Positions 23,794 to 45,973 of a stretch of 64,000 bases of DNA are shown here, in pieces. A program made the translations under genes and the position numbers. The stretch's first letter is position 1. Each line of letters starts with the position of its first letter. The stretch is from contig NC_089980.1 of assembly GCF_036417845.1 (NCBI RefSeq), positions 50,218,501 through 50,282,500 on the forward strand. The letters run 5' to 3'. This stretch comes from Apteryx mantelli. Taxonomy: Eukaryota > Chordata > Aves > Apterygiformes > Apterygidae. Under the pieces are notes generated by a model, which was not told the DNA's origin, searched no databases, and was given only the letters and a program-made list of their open reading frames with translations.

Positions 23794-26700
23794 AGTTACA
23801 TTGGATGGATGCTTAGCTTTTCTTCTCTTGGATTTCCAATTTTCTTCCCCTTTATGTACCCATTTTCATGCTTGCCATGCAATTGCACTCCATTATGCCA
23901 GCATAACTCTAGAGTAACTGTGTAAATTTTCATGAAAGATAGGAACTTTGATATAAAGAAATACTGGTATTAGTTATAGCGTGAACAGGAACAGCTTCTT
24001 GTTCAGCAATGTGCATGGTGCTTGACTGTTACTATAGAGATCTGTTTAAATGAATTTTTCAGTCAGAATAATATTCAATAATTTCTATGGTAAAATTTGA
24101 ACTCTGATGTAGTTAGCAGTTGTTGCTTGTTGGACAACTGCAGAAATTTTGGATTGTTCTGGTCAGTTTTCCTATGTAGGTGAGCATGTCTCCTCTGTGT
24201 AATGTTGCAGAAGAGTTCCAGTGTTTTTAAGCGTATCTTACCTTGTCCTCTGCATAGCTTACCTTGTTACTTCCACTGGTTTTTACTGCCTTTTATGGGT
24301 GTATTTTTTATTAACCATTATGGATGCTTGTTAGGGCATTTTAGGTTTCACTTTGAGGCTCAGATTAGTGTTTTCACCTGACACACATGTGCAACCATTA
24401 CTTCGGTGTGTCTTTTCATTGTGCTACACTGCATTTTATAGATATATACCATGTTGCTTGGCAAGTGAGGGCCAGGCTGAAAGTTTTCTTTCTTTCCCTT
24501 TTGAAGTCCACTATCTATGAATTCAGAAGGCCAGTAAGTTTTTTCAAGAAATATTTTCATCTGTCATTAGTTTAAAACACTTTAATTTATATGAGTATTT
24601 ATTTATTTACAAGTATTGAGGTGGAACATTGCATACTCAACACCAGAAGCTATGGCATGAAAAACCACATGTGCATCCTCAGTTCCAGTTCCTTGCTTTA
24701 TGAAAGGTTCTTCAGCCACACGTCTTGTCTTTGTTTTCCCTGTGCAAGATACCTACTTTACTGGCAAACTTGTGCGTGGAATTAGCTCTAGGAATCGGTG
24801 AGAACTGTTGCATCAAGGAGGCTGTTGCCTGAGGAGCCCTCTATTTCCCTATTGGGGAAGGCAGCAAGGTGAGTAGAGGAGGTAGCAGAGGGTTATAAAA
24901 ACACCAAAGAGAGTTTCATGACTAAAACATTTGGAAGCTACCCCGGAGTATGAATTCTTTTCTTGACATTAGAGTCACTGTGATGGCAGACAAGTCACCT
25001 ACCTGGACTTTCCAGAGGTGATCTTTAGTTTCTAGCTGTGCTACACGTGGCTAGACATTGCATTGTGGCTGCAAAAAGAATTAGGCGTTCAGACTTCTAA
25101 AAGAAATAAATGAGACCATTTGATCACCTCTAATGTTACATAAAACTAAGTATTTCAAGACGAAACACTGTTGGTTTTAGAATTTATGTAGTCAAGATTA
25201 AGAGCATTAGTATTTAGTATGAAAAATTGCTCACTACACTTCCCCATTTATAATAAACCCTTTTTACTATAATAAAATAGTAATAAACTGTACTTATTAT
25301 AATAAATAGATTTTTGTGGAGTTTGTGCCATAAATGTTAATGAATTTCTCATACACTGTGGTGGTGAGCATGGCAGATAAATTCAGTAGGAAATTTAATA
25401 ATTCACAGAAGGATTCTAGTGATGTGCAATAAATAAGGCACAAATCAATGAATGGATGAGGAGGAGGGGAAAAAAACATACTGGTTAACTAACTATTAAG
25501 CTTTCTTTCTAACCTTGTGTTCTGAATAAGGTAGAGGTCCTGGTTAAAATATTATATGGTGATGTAGTTAAAGGTTATTTACTAATACATGTGTATAAAT
25601 AACTTAATTATGATTGCACATGGAATACTGCTTGTAATACTGCCTTACTTTTGAGTGTTTGACAGAGCAGATTTAACTTCCTACTTATAACTTTCTAGCT
25701 TTAAATCAATAATTTTTGAAGATTACTTTATATAGAAAAATCATTATGACTGGAATTACCTTCACTTTGCTTTTTTATTTTATATATACCACAGATTTCT
25801 CCATTTCAGTCAAAAAGAGAACTGCTAGCAATAGTAATCTTCATTACGTTGAATAGTCAATAAAGTAGTCAAGGTAGGCATTTTTCCAGTGGGCATTGTT
25901 TGCTGACAGCTTTTTTTTGTGACTTGGGAATGAGCTTCAGCTTCAGAAGGATTTTTCTAAACATTACTGACTCTATTAGTGCTGTCTTAGTTCTGATTTT
26001 TCCCTTGTTATGACTTAAACCTGATGTTTTCCTTCCTTGATTCCTCAACACAGAGTCTGCTGAGCTCCTGCTCAAGGGTCTTGCCCCAGTATGGCATTCT
26101 CTCCTTTGGGATCTTGTTCCCTCACATTCTTTCTCTGCCATCAACAGTGGATGAATTGAGAGTACTGGGTAAAGACTACCTATTTTTGGTTCTAACTGGC
26201 ACTATACCATTGAAAAGCAGTAGTTGAAGCAAAAGTTTGAGTTGTGGAGCTTGCTCTGTATATACACACGCGTTGGGAGAATTTATCTGTCTATTTGCTG
26301 AACATATATACACTTGGACATTTTTCAAAAGCTTATTGCTTGCCTGTATTTGGGTGGATCTGCACGAGAGCTATACTAAGAGATACAGTCTTGATACTAA
26401 TCAAATTTCAAGTACCAATTTTCATATATGGGGCACTATTTACAAATTTTTTTAATGCAAGTAAAATATTCTATTTTCCTCAATCTCATTTCAAAAATGC
26501 GCATTTCTTCTGAAGCTTCCCCCAATATATTAGCATTGGACAACTGTATGATAAGGAAAACTTAACTTTAGCAAAATTATTAGCAGCTTGAAACAGGATC
26601 TTAACAAGGGCAAATAATGGGCTACATAGAGCTTCCAGCTTTGTCAGTACTGTCTCAGCTTGGTGCAGAGGTTTTTTTTTTAATACTTTAAAATATTTTT

Positions 26701-27499
26701 AAGTAAAATATGAATTAGTACCTAATTATCCTATTGTACAATAAAGACTATACTATGTTCAGGGTTAATATGGAGGATGAGGGGCTTAAAAGTCTGGATT
26801 TTGGGCATATATTGGGCTTAGTTTAAACTTTAAACATTTTTTTTGTTTCAGGAGGATTGGCATCTCAGTACTGACTATTAGTCTAGTTGGAGAAAACAGT
26901 TGACTTTTCAGGTACAGGCAAATACAAAAATGTAGACTGCAGATTGCTCAAATGTGAGATTATTACTTACTAAGGATTTTTGCTTACAATAACATATTAC
27001 TGTATCAGAATTATAATCTTGGCCATGTTTCACTAGACATATTTGAAATAGGTTACACCCATCTTTTGGCTACATAACACAGTTCTTAGGACTGAATTAC
27101 ATTTACAGGGATGATGTAGCCAATTACCCAGCTGCTACATCATCTGTTTAAAATGACTGTTACCAGTATGTTCATTCTTACATGCTGATTATTGCCTTTT
27201 GAAATTCCTAGTCCTGCACCATAAAATGTTCTTTCTTTGCAGACAAGGAGACTTTTCACAGTTGCAATGAAAGTGTGAAATACTGACTTGCATGGCATCT
27301 AGAATGAAGTATTTCCTCCAAAGATCATGTCTTAATGATGAAATATTTACTAGTTTGTTTAAAGATGACAGTAAAATACCAGATTATTATGAAGACTAAT
27401 AAAATAAAATGTTTCAATATACTGCTTAAAATTTATTCTGCTAGGGAGAAAAATGTAATATTTGTGGTAAAGACTTCATATAAAAAGTGCAGGTTGTAT

Positions 27500-27660
27500 T
27501 GTAATAGGATTCGAGCACAAAGGTCTGTCTAGGCCAGTGTCCTGTCCTCCATGAACAGAGGATGCATGGGGAAAACAGTTTAGTAAGGAGGATGACACAA
27601 AGTGACATCTCACCAGGATGCTCTCGGAGACTCTCAAATTGCGCAGCTCCTGCAAGTCCT
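27500..27660 (+). repeat. Second, more decayed copy of the same old repeat
   Basis: CACAAAGGTCTGTCTAGGCC followed by AGTGTCCTGTCCTCC aligns with the GGTCCATCT...CAGTATC(C/T)TGTCT core at 10.8 kb, and the following GATGCTCTCGGAGACTCTCA fits the family's next segment. It has lost the 5' part. Confidence 0.45.
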
Positions 27661-30616
27661 GCACCAGAAGCAGCATCGGTGCATTTAATAGGCCTAATGA
27701 TTTTTTTTTCTTCTGTGAATGCTTATTGGTTTTTTCAACTCAGTGTAAACTTTCAGTATCCATAACGTTTCATTGCAAGAATTGTCACAGCCTGAATTTA
27801 CTCTGTGTAAAGAGCCACTTCTGCTAATTTTGCATCTGCCTTATAGTAATTTAATTTGATATGCCCTAGACAGTGAGCAATCGTTCATCCTTTCATTTTT
27901 CAGGAACTCTCGACTATAGCCAGAGTACTTAATACAGCAACATATTAAAAATGTTGATTGCTTCCCTGAAGTTTTCAGGACATAATATAACTGTCCATAT
28001 ACTATCTATATAATTAATGAAAAGTGTGCAGTATAATATCAAACTTTTAAATGCATGTTTTTGCTCTGATAGTAAGTAACTGTTGCTGCTGTTTGTTATA
28101 TTTTCTGCCAGTTTTGCTATGCAGAATTTCAGCGTGGCATTGCTGATCAAAGACATTGGTTTATTCTAAAGAATATTTTTAAATAAAATATGTATCTGGG
28201 TTGATGATTTGTCACAGCTGAGACAGCACTGTTTGAAAAGAACAACAAATTAAGTTTGATAGGAATGGTGATGGGCTTTTAACTACAAATACGCTGCCAA
28301 ACTGTGTGGCAATGATTGCTCTGCATAATACATTTTAAAAATAATTTTTGGATAGCTTAATTTAGTCCTTTTGTTGTCAAGTTTTATCATTTGTGGGAAG
28401 TTTGGGTTATTTTATTTTTCCTAGCTCAATAATTCTTGACCTACTTGTTTGTTATAAAAATCAAAATAGTTTTTCTCCATTGTAGACATTATCTAGCTAT
28501 GCAAACTAAAACATTGTCTTTGAATAAGAACTTTTTCCAAGTAACTTATATCCTGTTTGAGTTTTCATATGAGTTTCCAATTAGAGTAGGAAGACCAAAC
28601 AATGTAAATGTTATTATGATAAGCAGATGGGTGTTTTCAAAGGCAGTAAAATACAAACTGAATGGGGAGCTTTGATATTAAACAGTGTGTTGTCAAAAGT
28701 GCCATTTAATTTACTTGTTAAAAGTGGGAATTCAGGCTGGCAATTTTTGATTTACTTTTCCTTTCTTAAAAAGGAATGGAAAGTTGTGATTTGATTGACC
28801 TAGTTTATTTTCAGGCTTTAAATTAGGTTAAATTAAAAATGGGAAGGTTAATTTCCTTCAAAGCTGCTGAATAAACTGTTTTAATTAAACACTTCTTTGA
28901 TAATTAGATACATTTAAATTTGATTTCTGCAAGTTATTATTGTAGATGTAATTTGTTACCTTGAAGTCATGTTCATACTTTCTATGAAGTAAGGCATTTT
29001 AGCTGTATCATTTCTTGCACTGAACTGGAGAACGTTTCACTGGAAATAGATTTCATTTTAAGAATATCTGTTGTGATGCAGCTGTGGAAAGATAATCCTA
29101 TTATAGATATTGCTGTATATGAGAACACCCTATTACAAATACATATTTACCTTTTTATTAAGTAGATCTTTAGCACATTCTATCCTGTTTATAATTTGTT
29201 CAATTTGAACCAGCAAAGCTGTAAGTCCAGTCAAGAAATTAATTTTTAATGCAACTCACTTTAGCCCCTGTAATGGTATGTTTTTGACTTATTGTGCTCT
29301 GGTGTGTCATCGTCAGATGCAGTTTTGACTTGGTTTATTCCTCTTTATATGTCTTCATAGTTTGCAGTATCTCTTCTTGATTATAGTTTGCCTAAAAGGT
29401 CAGTGTTGGTGCTTTGTATTCTTATTCAGTGCATACGTGTTGTTGTTTTTTGAAAACTTCACTGCATTCTTGCTATTGCACAGCCTTTGCCCAGATTTGC
29501 TGCCGGCTTATGTCTGCTTACAGTATGTTTGCTACCCTTTCCTAATTGCACTAAATGGCATACAAGTAAAATAGAACAGAAATGCCAAGTATTTGATATT
29601 GAGAAGGAATGCAGAGTGGTTGCTCTTTATTTTCTTTAGCTTGTCCCTTAATGAGTACAGAGTGGTAATTTCTAGAGAATGAATGAAATGACTGTTTTGA
29701 CTTGCTTTTTCTTAATGAGAGATTTGAAATCCTTTTATAAAGGTATCTCCAAGGATCAGCCATTGAATTACTCTAGAGAGTGCTTTTGATTACATTTTTG
29801 TCCAGTGTCAAATAGGCCATATTATACAAACAAGTGAACTTGTCCAGTTCTAAAATTTTGTTGGTATTTTATGGCATTTAAAATAGCATTTTTGAACATT
29901 TTTCTTTCTGTTTTAGTATGTAATATGTTGTCTGTTGGTGAATTAAGCTAAAGTATTATAGGAACACTACTTTGAGTTGTTAGTCAGAAGTAACTTCAGA
30001 ATTGCTCATTTTGCTCTGCTTTGTTTACTGTTCTAATTGTATGCTGTTACATTTCCAAGATGCGCTTTATTGAAAAAATCTAAATAAGAAGCAAAACTTA
30101 ATTTGGGCTTTAACCTGGAGCTGTACAGAGGACATGAAGTTAAAAACAAATACATTTGAAATGGTTCTTTTTTGCAGAAAAATGTATCGAGACACAAGCA
30201 AGCTACTTGCTGTTTTCTGTGAACAGAGTGATGTTTGCCAGGTTGTTTATTGATTGTGATAGTGCAGCATTAATGTAGCAATTATCTCGGTAATAAGCAG
30301 TTACGTGTTAAAAGCTTTCTGACAGTTTGATGTATGACTTTGGCATTAACTAGCGTCTGGCTGATTTTGAAGAAGCTTACCTCCAATTAAATGTGCCTGC
30401 TTGCGTGAAGCAGAGCCTCAGACTTTATGTAAATCTGTAGTCTGTCACTTCCTGCGATTGCTGAATTCGGCAGGCTGGGAAATAGACGTGCTATTGAGAA
30501 CGCCTTATTTTCAAAAGCGTTATATATTCTGCTCACAGCTTTTGCTGAGTAGGAGCTGTAGCTAAAAATAACTAAAATGAATTTCTCTGTCCCTCTTTCT
30601 CTCTTTCTCGCTGCAG

Positions 30617-36655
<6,039 letters not shown>

Positions 36656-39311
36656 TAACAACAGTACAAGGTAGCTCCCTATAGTCTTTCTTCCTTTTTT
36701 TGAGCAAGAGCAGAGTGATTTAATTAGTGTTCATGAATATCTTTTCAACCCAGGTGTTAAAATGGGGAGAACACTTAAAGGGAAAACTTGGTTTCTTGAA
36801 GTTTTTCCACTGAGCATTAGTTAAAGGGCTGGAATAAAAGGTTCCATTAATAAGAGGGCCTTGGCAACAGAAAGATCTCAGAAGAATAAAAAGTTATTCT
36901 TCTGTGTTTCAGAAATGTAGGAACAGAAAATCTTGACTTGAGTAATTGATTATATGCTAACAGATGGTATTTCAATGTCTAAAATTTGGTAGTGGGAGGA
37001 GCATATCCTGAGCAGGAAATGAATTTACATTTCATATGCTATTCATTTTTCTCTTTGTTTCATACAGCAAGAATGTTAAATGGTACTTTCTGTGTGAAAA
37101 CCAATTTAAGCATGCAGTAACCATGTTGTGTGTCAACTTATGTAACTTATTTTGCTTTTACTTTTTCAGTATCTTTTTTTTGTCAAAATGTCTATGAATA
37201 AAGTATAAATGTTGGGTTACTACAAACAATCTACTATAGAAAAATGTGAAAGTCTCATGAGCAAAGTGGAGTTTCATATGATATTTTACGTTTTAAGGCT
37301 TTTCTAGGGATTGCATATGCAACATTCTGGGTAAGCCTCACCTTTTATAAATGTTGTAAATATAGTAGACTATTAAAAACTTAGCAACTTTGCCATATTT
37401 TTGTAGCCCTTTAGATGCTGCTTTATGAGCTGTTTATAGATAGTAGTTATGATCTGTGTTTTATATAAATTTTAAATATTTGGCTATGTTATAAATGTGT
37501 ACAGGATAAAATTCAGTTCATCTAACACTTATTCACTACATGTGACTTTCTAAATATTAATATAAATCAGTAGTGCCAAATGTTTAAAAAATATAAAATA
37601 AGAATCTCAAGTCTGCTAGCATTGACTTCAGTTTTGGTGTTTGAACTTGAGGTGCATTTAAAAAAAAAAAAAAAAAAAGGCAGTTAGTCTGTCTTTATTA
37701 GTTTTTCAGTGTTTTAAGATCTAAACCTTAAGATGTATGCAACTCAGCCTTCCAAAAGAGTCAGAGTCCCAAGTGCATCTGAAACCAGAAGGGTTATATC
37801 CTTTGAATAGTTGTGCAAATATGAGAACTTTGGTGCTTAAATATTTAATATACCTCATGTTTTGTAGGTCAATGCACTGTGTCAAGGCAATGATCAAAAA
37901 TAAATTCAGCCCAGAGTAATTTCTTGCTGAGCCACTTTATTTTATTCTCAGATTCTATGTTACTCCTGCCTCAATAGGCATTCCTTCTTATATTCATTGC
38001 CTTGCTACAAAGTTTGAATTTAATAAAAATATATATTACGAGGACTTCATTTGACTCCTGTATTTCTCTCTGTTAAGGAGCTTTCAGTTATTTGCTTCAC
38101 TTGATTGGATTCCTCCCCATGTTTGATGTGTCAGTTGCTCTGTAGCTGTTTACCCAGAGACATCAAAGGAACCGTTTCTTCCCACAGTTTTGGGATAGGG
38201 AATATTAAGTCTTAGGGGTGCAGCCCTTGCTCTTCGTCTTTTCAGTGCTTCCGTTCCTATCTGCTTCCTTCCATGCTTTTCTTACATACCTCAGCCCATC
38301 TGGTTTCAGGTCTAAAGGGGAAACACATAATTTTGTAACACCATGCTTCAGTCAGCTTGTGCAGGAGAACAGTATATGCAATATCCTTGTACTCTGCAAT
38401 GAACTGGTAACTAGGTGGTGATTTTTTTCAATCCAGTTATAAGTTTCAGTGTTAACCACATGTATCATGTATATTGTCGTATGGAAATACAATGCTTTAA
38501 AGAACTAGCTTTTTTCAAAGCAGGAAAAAGATTCATTCAAAATGACAGAAACATGAAATGGTGGTGGGCAGGGAGGAGGAGAAACAGGGGGGAAGCAAAC
38601 AAGCAAACAAAACCCCAGAAACCCGCTCTGAGGTTTTTAGACCAGTATTCTTTATTTTTTTTATTTTAAATTTAACTTTTTGAATGGTTAGCTTTCCTTG
38701 ACTACCTCATAGCATAATTTAGCCAGCTTCTGTGTGCAAAGACTGGAAGCTACTTTTGGAAAGTGGTATCTGGTGTTGGCATCAAGGAGAGAGCTACAGA
38801 ATCTGGTAGTATCTGTGTAAACCAAAACAAATAGATAAGTTAATGAGAAAACTTGCTTTCTGCTGTGGCTCTAAAGCCCTAGTTGTTTGTGGGAGAATTA
38901 GTTGCGGTCTTCCCAAAAAAAATGATAGATGAATTCTACAAATGGTTTCTTGGACCCACAACTTTTTTTTTACTATATGAGGTTATTTTGCAACCCAAAT
39001 AAGATGTTCCAAAATCTGTCGGACTCCCCCTTTTCTGTGTTTACTAACCAATTGCTTTTTCTGAAAGATCTGTGGTAAAGTGACATTCTGCTTTTGAAGA
39101 CATTCAAGTTTCCCCCCCCCCCTTTTTAATCTTTCCAGAGTATATATGTGTTCTAGTTTGCTCATTCCTTTATTTACCTGTCTTCCCTTATCTTTTCCTC
39201 CTGGCACATTCTTTAATTTTTGAAGAATTTTAAAATCAACATTGAGAGTTCATTTCTCTCCTTGGTCACCAGTTCTACAGTGCTTTGTTGCTCCTAATCT
39301 TGACAGGTATT

Positions 39312-39352
39312 TTTTGTTAGCATTGCAACAGATTTTGTTAGCATTGCAACAG
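39312..39352. repeat. 21-bp tandem duplication
   Basis: Two adjacent copies of TTTTGTTAGCATTGCAACAG, separated by a single A, identical over 20 bases. Probably a recent slippage or duplication event in CEP170 intron 3. Confidence 0.9.
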
Positions 39353-40036
39353 CATCACTTAACCTATTGGCAAACTATCTCTTCTAATGAGAATTTACAG
39401 GAGGAGCAGGTCCTAGCATGTTTTTCTGCAGATGACTGCTGCGCACAAATCATCCTGTCAGTCTCGGAGGAGTACAGTGACTACCACAAACGTAGGAGGA
39501 AGATGGCTTTATTCCTCAGCATCTTTACAGAAGTGGAACAGAAAATCACTTCTGGGTTTCTGGACATGTTGCAAGCAACTTTGTCATGTTTTTTTGGGGA
39601 GGGGGGAGGGGGGCTTGTTTGTTTGCTTGTTTTTAATCCAGCCAACCTCCCTTGGTAAATAACCTTATATGTGGTCTCAAAGAAGATAGATAGCTATACC
39701 AATTTTTCTGTCAAGGATTCAAGTCATTTTTTTAAGCTTTTTTTTTTTTTTTTTAAGCTTTTTTTCCAAGTTCATTGTTGGAGGCTGAAAAACACAAAAG
39801 GTCAAAGCAGAATGTAGAATGTATTTGTCTGTGGGAATTGAGGGCCAGCTTATAGTTTCTTGTAAAGATATTTTAATTCTTAATGTGGTGAACGCAGATT
39901 TGTGTTTCATAGTGGTGTGGTAGAAGTATTCATAATTCTACAAGACCAGGGTATATAAGTCCAGAATTTCACTAAAGACAGCCTTTTATGCTCTTTGGTT
40001 TAAAAAAAAAAAAAAGTAACAAAACAAAAACAACCC

Positions 40037-40385
40037 TCAGAATTTCTCCCTTCTTTGAAAGATGCTTGAACAACATTTAAATTGAGTGAACCATAAAGAG
40101 GGAATATGGACATCAGTAATATCATAGACAAGCTCTGCCTTGAGTGTAGGCATGAGGATTTCTACATCAGCTTCTACCCATTCTCAATTTGCTTGCTTTG
40201 TCAAGAGCAAACATTTGTTTTGGGTCTTCATGGTTAGTGCCATTTCCTTTGAGAACAGATGTATACTTTTCTCGGTATGCAGGATAACCCCATTCCTGGG
40301 ATAAGGCACCTTTAGCCACTGAACATGCTTTGGGGTTTAAGGGGAGATGGTCACTACCACTACATAGCTTTCTTTTGAGTTCCAT
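40037..40385 (-). pseudogene. Possible frameshifted retrocopy fragment, parent unknown
   Basis: On the minus strand, ATG at 40385 opens a 72-codon frame ending at 40167, with a protein-like composition (for example SQEWGYPAYREKYTS, then NHEDPKQMFALDKASKL). Near its end a second frame is open from about 40185 to 40037, reading EWVEADVEILMPTLKAELVY. The two frames join at one point, as in a retrocopy broken by a small indel. I do not recognise the parent protein. There are no flanking splice signals, no obvious poly(A) tail and no target-site duplication that I can see, so a chance reading frame remains quite possible. Confidence 0.25.
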
Positions 40386-43300
40386 GAGCCCCAAATAATT
40401 TTACCAGGTGAGCAGTGATTGTGGTTGATGCCTTCTTGCCTGAATGTTCTTGTATCTGTATGGTTGATTCACAGTCAATTAAGTGAAAAAGTGACAGCAG
40501 TTTTCAATCTGGACTTTGTACATCTAGATTTGAAAATAAACCAAAAGTAGGTTTTCATCGGATTCACATAATGTATAAGTTCTATTTCTAGAAGGTAATT
40601 ACTTGTTGTGGTCATTCCTACTTATCTTTTAATTTATACTAAAAAGATTAAGGAATTCATCTTTTCTGAAGAAAAAATCTTATAGTTGCTAAGATATAAT
40701 CCATTTAATCAACTTCAACAAAATTCAGACTGTATTTTCCCATATTTTGCTCTGTCACTTCAAAAACATACTAACAAAAGTGTCACCAAAACTCAGGCGT
40801 AAGCATCAGTGGCCCTGTATTCTTTTCAGGGATATTTACAGAATAGTTAATTTCCTGACATTGTCCTTTCACATATTTGTTTTAGGATGGGATAGCAAAA
40901 TCCTCAGCCAACTTTGTGAAGGCTTAAAAAAATCTAGAGAGAGGCAACTCTTGCTATTTGAAGAGCAGAGCTTGGGAATCACCTGAATATGTATAAATGT
41001 GTATACAGTGATTTAAAGAGAAAAAGGATTGTTCATTTTCCTAGTAACTGAATTTTCAAGAGGCATTGTAATATGTTCCAATGCCTATGTTGGGATTTTA
41101 AAACTCCAGTGGCAAAGCAACTGAGGCTTGGTTGTTTTATGCTGTCAATTCAGTCACAAGGATGTTTGTAGCACTGCATGCACCACTTCCAGAGTTTTCT
41201 AGCTTGAGTATACTGCGTGCACATGAATTTCAGAACTCAGTGACCTGGAATAAAAATATATATATGTATGTATTCTGTGGCTGTCTCAGTGAATCTCTGG
41301 AGGATATGCTTTGCATGAATTTTGCTCTGGGTTCTCACAAACTTAAAGTTGCATAAATGTGTCTAAAGTACCACTGAAAGTGCCATGCCAGTAAATAGCT
41401 ATTTCTGTAATTCTTATTTCTTGTGGAAGGTATTTTCTCTGATGCAGATAAGCAATTTTATAAATAATGAGATAAAGAAACACTTTATTTAGGGGGAAAA
41501 TTTAAAACAGAAGATCCCTTTACTATTTTGGGGAAGGATCACATTTCTGTCTTTCCAGACTTCATCCAGTATTAGATTTAGATGAAGAAAACAAGCATTC
41601 AAAGATTCAGATTCTTGGCTTGTTTAATTATTAAAGTTTTTTTTTTTTGGTGTGCTCTTAACTTCAAAGCGTTTCAAAAGTAGCACATTTCAGCTGTGCT
41701 GTGCCTTAGAAAAATTTACACGCTGTTGTACAATTCTGAAGTTTGAAGTAGTATAATCCTGTAGGATTGTGATACTTTGAGTCCCTAAAACTGACACAAA
41801 CCGTAGCAGATGTCTTTCAGAAAGGTGCTCTAAATATTTAGTTCCTATCTGTAGCATTAATGTGTAGTCTTTGGAAAAAGTAAAAATGAGCAAGCAGCTG
41901 TAAATTTTTTTTAATGTACAGGGAATACTACCTCTGATAAATAATTCATAAAATAATGTAACAATCTCATACCAGCTAAGCCATAAATATTTTATTTGCA
42001 TTGAATTTGCCCTAAACTCAGACTTCATTTTAGACTTTAAAAGGGAATGGAGAAAGTAACACTGAACAACAAGAGACTGATCACATATAATTGATTATTC
42101 ATATTTCTTAAAAAGGAAGATGCTACATTCATATAAGTCCAAATATTGCATTCCTTAGTGGTAAGCAGAGAGGGAAGGTTTCAAGAAATCCAGGAGCAAA
42201 TGTAGGAGAGAGGAGCTTAGAGTGTAAATTTTAGCTCTTCAAGGCAGATCTGAATTCAGCCAGTAAGGAACAATTTGAGGCAAGATGCTGATGTGCTGAG
42301 TTCTTCTGTCAGCTCATACTGTGCAGAGATTCTCAAGGATCCACAGCTCTGAAGGAAGATCAAATGTTACGCAGAGTTACATTTACTGTTTATTTTTCTT
42401 TGTAGCCTGATCTCGAGTTTTATATTGAGAGCTTAATCTCTTTTTCTGCTAGAGAAAACTTACCATGTGATGACCTTTTAAATTTCCCTATGAATGAATT
42501 CCCTATGAGTGAATTCAGGTGAGGCCAATTTAAACAATATATCATTTTTTCTGAAGGTAACAAAGTCAGTTTAAGAAACGATTCATTTCTAACTTAGAGA
42601 TTTAACCTAATCTGGAGAGTCCTAAGAGCAGTGATATGACTTGGAATGAGTGTAAGGGTTGATTTGACGGCTGTTATCGGGAGGTGGCAGGTTCTGGGAG
42701 AAGTCTCTCCTTGAAGGTTTCAGCTGCCCTTCCAATGGCAAAGGGCAAGCTGTGAAAGGAGCACTTGCAGCTTCTGACAGCTACTGCAATTCCTACCTTA
42801 CCACGCTATAATCATCTTTGATTTCTGATGTCTGAAGTCACCAGATGAGCCTTCAATTTATGAAGCTGATGTTAGTAAACTGAATGGTTTACTGGGCACT
42901 AAGAGCCTTCCTTCCTAAAACTATAAATCGGACTTTAAAGATGCAGATCAGTTCCAATGCAGGAATATACTTTTTTTCCCCCAGTTGTTGCAGAGGCTTA
43001 TGTCAGTTTTAGCATTTTACATGGATAATTTTCTACAATTTTCCTTAGTGCTTCAATAATCTAACTTCAAGCCCATTTTAAATTCATTATCTTCATTTAT
43101 TTTTTTCCCCACAGTTATAATTGTTTTCTAAGTCTTCCAAATTATCTTTCAGAGATCCATTTTGATTTGAATATGTGCTATTCCTCATCCTTCTGTGATT
43201 AGTCATTGTCTGTATCTCAAGTGTACTCTCAAAGTTTCTATTAGCATCTTTTTGTAAGTTCCCTGTCAGTTTTATCTGTTAGGATTAATTTGGACCTTCA

Positions 43301-44208
43301 AATCTATCTGAGTGGTTGGTAATCCGTATTGCCTTTAATAACCAACTGATATGGCTGGTGAAATAGAGCAAACTCTTAGGTTTATAAATCTTCTTCAGAT
43401 TGCTGAGAGCTTGACTGATTATTTTCAACTATATTTCCAATATGATATAGAGAGAGGATTGCTTATCTGTATAGTAACTGAATTTTCAAGAGGTATTGTC
43501 AGGACTATGGAATTTGCTCTGCTCTGCTGCTACCTGGTTTAATAAAATATATTATTTCTGCTTACAGATGTTATGCTTGTGTTCTCAGACCGTAACAGTA
43601 ACAGCAAAATACATACACATTTTTAATGTATTTAATGACTTCTCCAAGAACAGTTCTTGCCCACCTTTCCAGAGTCACACCACACTGAACTCTTAATCAG
43701 TGCTATTTGCAGTTTTTTGCATGCAATGACATGGTCTGTATTTACTTTGCTTTATGTCTTTGGAGAATGTTTACTAATATTGAACTGCCTCGCTACTCAG
43801 ATGTCCAATGTTAAATACTGTGCAAGTGTGACGATAAATCAATCATGATACCAATTGGGATTGAAAAAGCAAACTACAAGAAAAATAATGGGGGGAGGGA
43901 CTAATTTGAGGTAACAGTAAGCAACAATTCCAGTAAATATGCTTTACGCTTGACAAGTTTAGATTGGTAAGAAGCTTTTCAAGGCCGGTGTGATCCCAGC
44001 AACTCGTCTAACAGACTGGTATTTTATCTTCCTTTTGAAATATTTTGTGAAACAGGTAATATTTTGAGATTATAGTTGAATTCCCCAGTGAACCACCAGT
44101 GGCAAATATGCAGTGCTGAAAACTTTCTTATAAAATTAGTTTAGTGATTGTCACTTTATTATTTTGGAGTTTAACGGTCTCTCTTTCTATCCTCATTTAT
44201 TTTTGTAG

Positions 44209-45914
<1,706 letters not shown>

Positions 45915-45973
45915 ATACTAATCTTTTTACTGTCGTCAGAGGAGAAATGAGGGTCCCTGAAGAAGCACTTAAG
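45915..45973 (+). CDS. CEP170: CEP170 coding exon 5 (residues 92-111)
   Basis: Begins with the last two bases of Asp92 (AT) after the AT-AC intron, then TNLFTVVRGEMRVPEEALK, ending in phase 0 at donor GTAACA. It supplies the final strand of the FHA domain and the linker behind it. At 59 nt it is the shortest coding exon seen here. The sequence follows human Cep170 closely, which fixes the unusual upstream junction to the base. Confidence 0.93.

Larger units (their letters stand above)
4335..30616 (+). other. CEP170: CEP170 intron 1 (26.3 kb)
   Basis: This is a GT-AG intron between the untranslated exon 1 and the first coding exon; its acceptor is preceded by a pyrimidine tract ending CTCGCTGCAG. 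The first 1.1 kb is CpG island, the rest AT-rich. It holds simple repeats (TTTTG units near 6168-6190, GGTT units at 7021-7042, C17 at 8191-8207, TA/CA at 9057-9077, a purine tract at 13973-14050, T9/G14 at 18517-18539, a T/G-rich stretch near 20890-20950), two old interspersed repeats (10781-10980, 27500-27660) and the palindrome cluster at 23720-23793. The longest open frame, 159 codons on the minus strand at 20402-20881, does not resemble a protein. No nested gene was recognised. Confidence 0.85.

Noticed and set aside
39242-39658. 138-codon plus-strand frame in CEP170 intron 3
   Set aside because: Its length is helped by the 21-bp in-frame duplication. The end runs into a G-rich homopolymer stretch, and no family resemblance is visible.
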